A stretch of 64,000 nucleotides of DNA from Xiphydria camelus (Eukaryota > Arthropoda > Insecta > Hymenoptera > Xiphydriidae): assembly GCA_963678675.1 (NCBI GenBank), contig OY783198.1, positions 191,001 through 255,000 of the forward strand, written 5' to 3'. Shown piece by piece: positions 50,684-61,100 of the stretch; the stretch's first letter is position 1, and each line of letters opens with the position of its first letter. Made by a program: the position numbers and the translations under genes. A model generated the notes under the pieces. That model was given only the letters and a program-made list of their open reading frames with translations, did no database searches and was not told the origin of the DNA.

Positions 50684-50726
50684 ATGGAGGAGGATCGATC
50701 CTCCTCGTCCACCGACGAGACGATAG
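50684..50726 (+). CDS. Candidate alternative first coding exon (start MEEDRSSSSTDETI)
   Basis: An ATG followed by 14 codons and a phase-1 end at ATAG/GTTCGT. It would splice in frame to the exon at 51974, giving TDETIEGDETSGTPDEE, then to EML exon 2. Composition (Ser, Asp, Glu) matches that exon. The donor GTTCGT is poor, so this is a weak call. Confidence 0.22.
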
Positions 50727-51973
50727 GTTCGTTCGTTAATTTTATGTTATGTTGGAAAGCACAAGAGATCCTGAGAATTTGTCTTCGTGCTCGTAAAGGG
50801 AATTGCATCTTTGGATGCTGCATTTAACAAAAAAAAAAAAGTTAGACGCAGGATTTTTATGAAAGGAGAATCCGATAATCGTTCACTCGAGAGAGGCTCC
50901 TCCTCCTCCTCCCCCTCGGATAATTACTCCCACCGAACGTTCCATTCGTCTCGAATAAACGAAATACGCATTTGATTTAGCGAGTTATAAAATGAGGCGG
51001 TACCCCCCCCCCCCCCCCCCCAACCGGGAATGCTAATAAAAATGGAAATAAGAAGTTTTAGGATCGCGGAGAAGGACCTCGCAGGGGCGTCACGGAGGAG
51101 AACCGGTCCTCCACATCCGCGAACGGGGACCGCCGCATCCTTCTTCCTCGCGATCAACCCACACCGACGGTTAACCTAACCTACGCGTTCGATGTCGCCC
51201 GCGAAGTTCTGCCTCGTAAATCCGCGAATGCTCTCTCGAGCGGCGGTTTGCCGACTAATATGGCAGCACTTCGGACGGGTCAATGCTTACTGGTTCCGAA
51301 TCCGCGCGCGCGCGTGCGTCTGGCTACTCGCGAGCGCGCACCACTTTTCGCCCGCTTCGAGTCCTCTCCGAAAAAAGGCTCGGGCGCTCTTTTTCTTTCC
51401 CCTCGAAGGAGAAGTGCCGCGCCCGCGCTCGCGTAATTAAAAGTGCGCGCGAATAATAATCGGGCGCGCGAAAGTGAGCGGAGAGGGAAGGGAGTCGATC
51501 GAGACGTGACGAGCATCGCGTCGATGGATTCGACTGCTGCCAATGTGCGAATAATCGACGAGACTGAAGAATCGTATCGGAATACCTCTCTACTTTGTTC
51601 GTTTTTAATGCAATTGCATTTTATTTATAAAGCTACTCTCTCGTTATCTCGCGTCCCACGATATTTTATCGCTACACACCTATCCGTGTAATTAGCGAGA
51701 AGACTTGGCCAGATGCGGCGACGCGACGGTACCCGTGCGTTTCTTCATATCGATAAGTCGACGTCGCGCGCGTGTTGACATTTCGCTTCCGTCGTATTTA
51801 TGATTATCCACAGTTCGCGTGTACCTATATCCCAATGGATTTTGCGTAACGTGCGAGGGGCTATATCCGTTGGTTTTTTTTATTCGCGTCAATCTCTGAC
51901 CACCATGGTAGAGAAGATCGCCCCTGTCGTTCCAAGCAATGCCGATCGATGATGAAGGCTTATCGCGTTTCAG

Positions 51974-52084
51974 AGGGAGACGAAACTTCCGGCACCCCGG
52001 ACGAGGAAAACTATGAGAAGGAAGATCTGGAGTCAACGATGCGCGTGAACGGGCATCGGCTGTGCGGTACCGATCGAGAAATGG
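51974..52084 (+). CDS. Candidate alternative upstream coding exon of the EML gene
   Basis: Acceptor GCGTTTCAG and donor GTAAGA frame a 111-nt stretch reading GDETSGTPDEENYEKEDLE then STMRVNGHRLCGTDREM. The bias to acidic residues and the absence of stops look coding. It ends in phase 1, exactly what EML exon 2 (58937) accepts, and would join as DREM-DEMLECETG. It would give a longer acidic N-terminus from an upstream promoter. It could instead be an exon of an unrecognised gene. Confidence 0.4.
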
Positions 52085-54310
52085 GTAAGAGAGCCGTTTG
52101 TCGTTATTGGTTAGAACAGTTGTTATTTCTGCGAATGAAAAAGTCGGACGTTTTCTTTTCTTGGTCATATATCGCGACGAGGATCGTGGTCGAATTTTAT
52201 ATCGTTCGGCAGAGAAATTTTTAATTAAACCCCGGTGTACCAAAAATGCTGGGCTATAGATACACCCGCATGAAAATTAATGATTAAATTTTTGTTTAAC
52301 CGTACGCTAGATTATTTTCCTCGCGAATAAATCATCACTCTTAGCAAAAGGACCGATAAATTTCTGTCAACATTATCATAGGTTTGCCTCTTGAAGGGGA
52401 AATAGCCATAGCGGCTCCGAAATGATATGCCCGCTGATCTACATAAATACAATAGGTATAGGTATGTGAAGATCTACAAGAGAGAGAGAGTCACTACTGG
52501 AAATACCGGTAGAAGCGTTTCGACTTTTTAGCGGAGGCAAATTTTGACCCGCGCGATTCGACCGTCGAACGAGTGGAGAATTCGTTGAGATGTGTGTTAT
52601 GCAGTGAACTCACGTTTCATCTCGTCATAATATATTCTCTATATCCTTATATACGCGTAACTGTTTTACGAAGACTTGAAATTCTTAAAATAATTTTGTT
52701 CATTTGGGGGAAACACGTTGAACGAGATGAAAGGACTAAGTTTACCGTTAAAATATAAGTGTCCCTTTACATACATTACATACGAGTGCGATACGTGCAT
52801 TCATCGTGAAATTAAATTAGATTTCTCGCGCAAAAAGATTCTTTCAAGGATGCATAAAAGATGTACCTAGGGAAATATATTCCAGGAATGCCATAATTTT
52901 TAATAAGGAGCACATCTCGACTTGCCAAGATAGGAGTCGATTCAACCGTTAATCGTACACCTTCGTTAAAAGATAACCGCGCGCACAATCGCAACATTCG
53001 CATACGTTAAGGAGCACGGCGCAAACGGAATATCAATAGAGGCGAAATTTCGGACCCAATACTAATCGATATAAATAACATTCTGAAGCGAGCATCGCCT
53101 CTCTACAATGTGACACCAATTTCCTCAATCGCGATAAATGCGCGAATGACTCGAAATCACTGCAAGACTGCTGATCATACTATTGCCGATTCATTATCTC
53201 CTATTTCTCGTCGAAAGCATCGTCGAAGAAATCATCACCTTGTACCGTTAAAATTGTCTCACTTCGAAGTCATCCTCCCACAAGACTGTAAGACTCGTTT
53301 ACACGGTTATCGACCGAGCCGACATTCTTTACACGGATATTACGCGAGCCGAAATGCTCGAACGGATGTTTTTCTCGGCGGCGGAGCGTCGTTCCACTGG
53401 GATGTGCCTCATCTCGTCACATATACCTACCCGTTCACGCGTGACCATTTGCATGGACAATCCACTCGGGAATTGCATTCCTCGCGAAACTAGATAATTG
53501 CCGCGCAAGGCACGGCGCAATTCTATTCTTCCTGTACAATTGAGCTAGCCGTAATAAAAATAGGGAATGCTATACCGATCGGCTATTCGATTTTAGATAT
53601 TTACACACAATTAGCTCTATTTTTTTTTCTTCTTCTTTTTTTTTCAATTCCAACTGCATCTTAAAATTGTACGAATAATCAAAAAGTTGAGAAACAATCT
53701 CTAGACTATTCCATCAAAATGTATTTTTAGTACGAAACGCTACAGAAAGATATCCACAGCACATTGCAAACTCTCGGTTCGCTGCAGTGATGATCCTTGG
53801 AAGAAATCGCGAATAATGAGAATGGGAAGGACGCGAACGGCTGCAGTGCCGTAGTAACGACGCCGAAGCTAACAGCCGGAGCCTGTTGAGCAGGAAGTAG
53901 GTAGTATAGTACGGTCCGGGCGTGATGCGTCCACCGCCGCGCGCGCACTGGTCCCGGCAAGGCGGCGAATACATGACGGGCCGTACCTACTTCTAATTGT
54001 AAGCGGACAGTAGATACGGGGTTCGTCGTGCATCCACCGCCGTACTGGGCACTGAAAAAACGGCAGACGTGTCGACTGCCCGGGATAACAGTGTTTTAAC
54101 TCCGTTTGCATAAATACAGCAGTTGGAGCAATATTAGGTGGTCAATATTTCACGAAGGTTGGAGTTATTAATACATCAATAATAATGGATATTTTGTTGG
54201 TCTTAGGAAAGTATTATTTGGAAAATCTGTAACAGTCAGATAAAACTAGGAGTTAGATCACTCTTTCACTATTAATGTCAATTTTGATAAAATGTGGAGT
54301 TAGAACATTA

Positions 54311-54532
54311 TTATTCTAGGCAGTCGGTATGACGACGGGCCGTACCGACCTGGCTGCTAGCTTCGGTATCGCACAGTGCCGTAGCACAACCAACTAGACG
54401 CCCCGTGCGTGCTTCGCTTGCAATTACATCAGCAGCTGCCGCCACGCCGGCTCTATCGTTATATAAGTCCATTGAAGGTGGCGATGGCGTTACGCCGACG
54501 AGGTGTGCCATGTGCTCATCCTGTTCTTTCAT
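54311..54532 (-). CDS. 73-codon ORF with an MDLYND..G motif, unknown
   Basis: ATG to TAA on the minus strand, preceded by an in-frame stop 12 bases upstream and then a 14-base homopolymer. It reads PSPPSMDLYNDRAGVAAAAD then VIASEARTGRLVG, with balanced codon use unlike the Arg/Ser/Pro-rich noise ORFs around it. The MDLYN-x2-x-G core and the later GRLV recall the C-terminal half of a bacterial-type domain family known mainly as a domain of unknown function (DUF6973-like); this is memory-based and weak. The N-terminal half of such a domain is not visible upstream, so if real it is a fragment. Confidence 0.2.
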   Translation of the reverse strand: MKEQDEHMAHLVGVTPSPPSMDLYNDRAGVAAAADVIASEARTGRLVGCATALCDTEASSQVGTARRHTDCLE

Positions 54533-55434
54533 TAATATCGATTACCCCCCCCCCCCCCGCCCGCGAATCTCTCGACGGGTTATCGTGACGCCGCCGTCGG
54601 TCGACATCCGCGGAGGCGGTCCCGAGCGCTCAGGGAATGTCACTCGCGGCTCGTCGCCGAAATGTCAAGGTGCGCCTGGAATAAGGCTGAGCGGAGATCA
54701 ACGATCCGTCACGCCTATAGGAAAAAAATATTTCGCAAGACAACCCGTCCGAATTAACGGCGATTGAAGTCGAATTAAAATTGCAAAAGAACTCGACGCT
54801 CGAAGCGTTTTCCACCCATTGTATCGCGAATCTGAGCGATCGAAGAAAGAAACCCGGCCGTGCCTTGTAATCGTGCCGATTGTGTCAGCTCGTACGATAG
54901 CCGCGCGTTGTCTCTACAGTCCCGAAAGAAGGCGCTAATTGCCCCGCGCGACTCTCCACAGGATCGAATTTGATTAAGAGCCGATCGCCAGAACGACCGT
55001 GGACGAGGAGAAGCTGGAGATCTTTGTGTTTACGGCAGTTAGCGCCAAGCCGTTAGCGCCATTAGAGAAACGTTTCATGCGTAATTAAGCGATGTGAGCC
55101 ACACCGCGTCGGCGACGCCCACGTTGGCACGTGAACCGGTCTAAAAATAACGACCGTGTGTGTATCGTTCAACATTAAACGTGTATCGTTCGTCTTCGAC
55201 GGATGGAGGCGAATACGGTGATACGATGGATCGATCGTCGTTGGTCGTGGGTGGTGGGTGGTGCGAGCAATGGACGATGAGGAATTTTTTAAATACTCAA
55301 ATAAGAATATTTCGATTTTTTAAATATTCAAATTCGATCCATATTTACTTTAGATACTCGAGTAAAATTCATTTCAAGACTTCCACGTGTTACGATAATA
55401 ATAATGTATGTACACGTGTAACTAGAGTACGAAC

Positions 55435-55468
55435 GTATGTATGTATGTATGTATGTATGTATGTATGT
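55435..55468. repeat. (GTAT)n microsatellite
   Basis: Pure tetramers in the intergenic region upstream of the EML gene. Confidence 0.95.
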
Positions 55469-56837
55469 ACATCTATGTATATGTAGGTATACATAATATG
55501 TAAACGCGACAATCGATCGGATTCCATTCCTCTCTCTTTGCCTTTCTCGAACCGGTTCGACCTGCTCCAAAATCGGCTCCAGCGAGAAGTACCTACATAC
55601 GCTTCTGCGCAAAAAACCGCCGCGAATGCCTTATAAGGAGAATCTAACGAACCGACGGAAAAATCGATCGGATCAAAATCCGAAACGACTGCATCCTGCT
55701 GTGTGCCGAGTAATTATTGACAATACTTAACCAGCGCGAGTACAAGTCGCCGACCTCAAACTCGTATCCACAAAAAAAGTCCGCGCGGCCTTACGCGAAT
55801 CGAGCAACGAATCGACTCACGCCCCTCGGATTCTAGCGGTAGGTACCTGCAGTGTTGCGACAAAAGCGTCGTGCGCACGCGCTTGGAAATGCATTCGATG
55901 CCGCAAATGCCACCGCGCGCAAAGAGGGGCAGCCGGCGCGCCCCGTCGGAAACGGACGATTTCATTATTCACAATGAAACGTCGACGGGGATGGAAACGT
56001 CTGTGCGACGCGACGCGGCGCGGCGGCAACGCGCGCGCGGGCTCCGAAAGCATCGTACACGGCCGAACCAACCACCGCGCGTCGCAGCCTCGTTCACGCA
56101 CGAGCGCTCCGGTTATCTGGATCATCTGCTGAGTATCTGGAAACGTATTGATCGCCGCCGCAGAACAGCTGGGGCTTTCATCGCGCCGACAGTAGCGTCA
56201 GGGCAGTCGCCGTGAAGAGAAGACGCGCACTGTATATCGAGGCGAAGAGCTGAATGGCCACGAGGCGTCGCGAAAATCTTCGTTGAGGTGCCACGCGATA
56301 CGCAAGGGCGGAAGGCGCGAGTTTGGTGATTATTCGGAGCGCGAGAGGGATGAGATTTCGCACGGAGGGGAGGGATCCGACGCGCACATTTCTCGCGTAG
56401 CGGGGTGAAAACGTGGGGGTAACTCTGATCGTTCTCGCGAAAAAGTTTCCTTCCGGTGCAAACATGTAATAAAACGTCCCGGATGCCTTACCGTGGCGCG
56501 TGAAATGTGAAATCCGCGCGAGAGGAGAAATCTCGCGCGAAACGAGGATACTTTTGGTTCGACGTTTCGGCGCGTATAGGTATAGAATCTTTTGAACGCG
56601 GCCGACCGCCGCACGACGGGCGAAAGACCTCTCTCCTCCCTCCGCCGCTCGGGGGAGAGCCTCATGGTGCGACCCGTCGAAAGCGAATCGCGCGCCACTT
56701 TTTCCCGTGGCTCTCTAATATCATACGACGCCTACCGGGCGTACCTACGTATACATACGTACGCACGCGGCAGCCGGTTACATAAAGCCGTCGCCGTCAC
56801 CGTCGCCGTCGCCGCAGCACATGTGACCCGCGCACAA

Positions 56838-56882
<45 letters not shown>

Positions 56883-57564
56883 CAGTTCGATGTGTACGCT
56901 GAGGATACGTGTCATGTTTTTCTATCGGGAGGGGGGGAGAGAGAGAGAGGGAGAGAGAAAGAACGCGTGAAAAGAGAGGAAGAGAGCGAGATAAAGGGAC
57001 AGACGCATTTCTACTAATATCCTGGGTTTTTGTTCCGCTCGATGAGCCACGCGTCATCGAGAGGAGGGACATTGATAATAATTAATGGTATACGCTGGCC
57101 AAAATCGCAGGGGAGCTACCAGAGTCGCTTTGTTGGCCCCTCGTTATGGGTATAGACTGCTCGCGCCATCGTAATTCTATCGAGTTCGAACGCGACTCGA
57201 AAAAACTAAATAAATAGGTACCTATACCGTCTTCGAGCAATTCGAACGCAAATTCGTTCGAAAAGAAAAGGTGAAACAAAGCTCCACCTCGCCAGTTATC
57301 TCATAAAAATTCAGTTAAAACATAACCAAGGACGAGTATATATTTTTAGAGCCGCGACCAAGAGACCGATCGGCGAGTGTGTCGCCCGCGGTGCGCGGCC
57401 TGACGCGAACGCCAATACGGCGTTATTGTTCGGAAAAGCTTAACGCGACGCAGCACGCGCGCTCCTGCGCGCTCATAACTCGTAATACATCAGCTTTACG
57501 ATACAGTGGAGCACCGTTAATTATTTATCCTCGCACGCCCCCTTCTATTTCGGAGATCCACGGT

Positions 57565-57585
57565 GGGGGGGGGGGGGGGGGGGGG
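57565..57585. repeat. G homopolymer, 21 bases
   Basis: One of five long G/C runs in the window. The others, all C, are at 19738-19752, 46805-46821, 51003-51021 and 54545-54558. Confidence 0.9.
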
Positions 57586-58154
57586 AGTCGATATTTTCCG
57601 TCGCGATTAATCCACAGCGCGCGAGGGTCACGTCGTCGATCTCGCGCGCCGAGAGTCGCTGGGAGAAATTATTGTGGTAACGCGGGAGGGGTGGGAGAGG
57701 GAATGAGGGAAGTCGGATCCACGTGCGCCGAAAGTGGTGCTACCTGGTGCCTACCGCCGGCGACGCGTCACCTCATCCACGGTTCTTTACGCGAGGCCAA
57801 AGAGAGTAGGTACCTCGGTGCGGAGGATGGAGTAAGAGTTTCGGGGATCGACGGGAGAGTCGAATCGAAGAATTTTCGATACTCGCAAGCTGCGAGGTCG
57901 ACCTGAGGCCGCCGTAAAGTGCGAGTGACTGAAATCGCGACCGGGGCAGGAGCAGGAATCGTCGCGTCGCGTCGGTGCAATCGGACTGTACGCGCGTAAC
58001 GCTCGGAGGCCTCGCACTATCAAATGGGACGAACTAGACGCGCGACAGTCAAGGAAACAGTGCATTGCCACCTCGGCGTGTGGCGGGCGATCCGTTCGAT
58101 CGAGTGATATATTAAGCGAGAGAGCGGGATCGTCGCTGGGGGTCGATCATCGCC

Positions 58155-61100
58155 ATGTCCACGCCAGACACGATGGACACCATCGACGAGGCTGACCAGG
58201 CGTGGCGTGAGTATTCGCGTTGAAATAATTCAGCGAAAATAAGCGATACGAATATTCATCACGTGGCGACGTTAAAAGAAAGCCGTCAAAAATAATAGCA
58301 ACGAGAAACAGTCGCTTCGCGTTCGTCAGCGTGGAGAGCACACGAAAAGCTTGCTAAACTTGGTCAACTTTGTTGAAGATGGTCGGACAGAAGTACCTAG
58401 CCGAAGTATTGCATTCACGGTCGTACAAAGTACATACGAGTACACCTGGATTCGAATTGTATGCAAAAACGTTCGGTCAATCTAGACGGAACAGGCGCGG
58501 CGCGGATACGATAAGTAGTAATAGCGCGCGGATCATCTCCGGCAAGTAGGTACCTATTGTATAGGTAGTGTAGTGTTACGTCCACACAGGCAGACAGACG
58601 CTCGCGCGTGCTATCAGCGTGTAGAGTGCTGCAGTCATTGCATTCGTTATGCTCAGAGTGTTCATGCTTGTCCAGTATACATACATAGATGAGTATTATA
58701 ATGCGTATAGCCTCGAGATGGGAAATAGGTATATGTGTGTGTGTACATATATATATATTAATATCCAGTCCGATACGTTACGGTATTCGTATCACTGGCA
58801 AATCAATACTAATAGTGTACGTCACCTCGGGCAGCAAATGTAGGTCTCCGGATACGGATGTTCTCTTCTGTAACAAAAAACAAAAGAAAAGAAAAAAGTT
58901 GGAATTATTTCGAAACACTTATTTCTTTTTTCGCAGATGAGATGCTCGAATGCGAGACGGGCTCCCTCATGGGAAGAGTGGCGGACCTCGAGAGGCAGTC
59001 TCTGGCGCAGAGAGACGAGATAGTGTGCCTCAGAGCGACTCTGGCCGACGCACTCAGAAGGATCGCCCAGTTGGAGGGACGGGATAAACGGGAGGACGAG
59101 AGACACGAGAGAAGGGCCGAGAGAACCGTCTCCTCACCCCTCAGGAACGGCCACGTACCCCTCAGGAGTAAGTGGCAAATTGTGAAACGCGTTTAGCCTC
59201 CTCGCTGATTACCCGATGATTGGCTAGCTCCCTTCGCGCAACGCGAAGACTCTCGGTGCGATAGACCAAATCAGCAGAAGATAACGGTGGTAACTCCTCG
59301 CCACGTTACCGCGGGGAGTATCACGATAAAGATGTTAACGACCGATTACTTTTTATCGTCGCTCCTCCGAGCAGCGTCGCCAGTCTGTAGAGGTCAACAC
59401 ACAAGCTGTACGCGAAGTAGGTACGTCGAATGGCGCGAATTCGCGAATTCGAACGTACATCTCACACGCGTCGGTATAGTTGTATCGCGTCCATCCGAGA
59501 GATATGTACTGTATATCGCGCTGTATCGCGTGCCGGTGCACTTACCCTAGATCCCTCGAAACTCGCTGGGTGGATGTCGAGGGCGAGTAACTGCACGCTT
59601 GTTTGCCGAACACCTTGAAAATTGGAAACATTCAGTCGCCGATCGATTCTAGTCGATTAATACCCATGGCGCGTTATACGATTGTTCAACGATAGCGCGT
59701 TCCCACCCGGATTCCAGAGACTCACGAGGGTGTGAGAGACACACCCCCGAGTGGGATTCTCGAGCAGTGAAGCCAGCCTTCCGGTGCGAATGCGCATCGC
59801 GCGAGGTCGAACCGACTTAACTCGAAAGTTCAAAAGGGTAGGAGTGTTGTAACTCGATCAAGGTCACAACGGCTGTGATTGAATTTCTTAAAGATTGCTC
59901 GCGGGGGATACGTAGAACCATTCTACTGGAAAACAAACAATCTGGTCTTGGAGAAGGAGTTCGCTTCGATCGCGATTCGGTCTCTATCTTGATCCGTGTA
60001 CCTACCTACTTCCATGGTCCATGTTGGCACGTAATGCTTCTTAAAAATTGCTGCACTCTCTCCTGCCTGGAATAAAAGTCTTGTACATAACGAAATAATC
60101 GAGATTAAACGAAATAGGAAATAGTTCGCTATGTGCACGACCCCAGATCTTCTTGCTTTGCACCGGAGACTTTGAGAAGGAGCTCACTATTGAACTCTCA
60201 AACCCTGTGGGGACTGTGAAGAGAAGAGAAAGAAAGAGTCCTTCCAACTCTTTTCAGCCAGCCCCGGCATGAGTTCCCAGAAGGACTTGCGGCTCAGGCA
60301 GGGCGGCACGTCGTCCTTCAGGAACAACTCCGGCTCGTCGCAGGACGTTCGCGATGCCTCCGCGAGTCCCAGACGACCGGCGAGCTACACGCCGCCCTCT
60401 CAGCTTCCTCAGAGGTGAGACGCGGACTCTGACCGGGTCTCCGCGACATCGATCTACTCTCGCGCGCGCGGTGGGCGTCGGCCGTGCGGTAATCGCCGTT
60501 GAACTTGCGAGTGGGCGAGGTGTGTAGCTCCATGAATTTCAGGAGGTCCGTCCACTACCAATCGACGGGCTCCCTTCATTCGGACAGTCCGAGCAGCAGC
60601 AGCGTCTCGCCAGTGCCATCGCCGAGTCCAAGGGCCACGCCGCTGCCCGTCGCTAGGTCCGTAAGCCCTTCGTGGCGTTTCTTCTCTTCCTCCTGCTCCT
60701 TCATCTTATTTTCACGCCAAGATTCGACGTCAATTTCAATGAAAACTTCTCTCACGCCGACAGCAGATCACCCACAACGAGAGCGAACGGTCCGCCGCAG
60801 AGCAGCCTGAGAAGAGCGAAGAGGTGGTCTTCCACCGGCGACTTCACGCACTCGCCGCAATCTCAGGGTAACAACTCCCAGTTGGTCGGTTCCAGGTAAG
60901 TCGAAGCGCGCGCACGGCTACTCCGAAGTGATTTTGGATGGTTTTTCATTTTCGCTGCCAGCATTTTTCAAATTCGATTTGGGCACCGCGCAGGTTTTTG
61001 CAAGACTTCCCCCTCCGTTCTTCCGAGCGCTAAAATTCTTCTTCTTGTTTTTTTTTCGCTCCTCTCAGGACCAGCATCCGTCCCTACCTCGCGTTTTTCC

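Larger units (their letters stand above)
52085..58154. other. Intergenic or long-intron region upstream of the EML start
   Basis: Apart from the ORF at 54311 and the GTAT, GA and G-run repeats, I see no supported exon. 53.7-54.4 kb has odd short repeated words (CGAAGCTA.CAGCC on both strands; GTACGG.CCG) that no feature explains. Confidence 0.4.
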
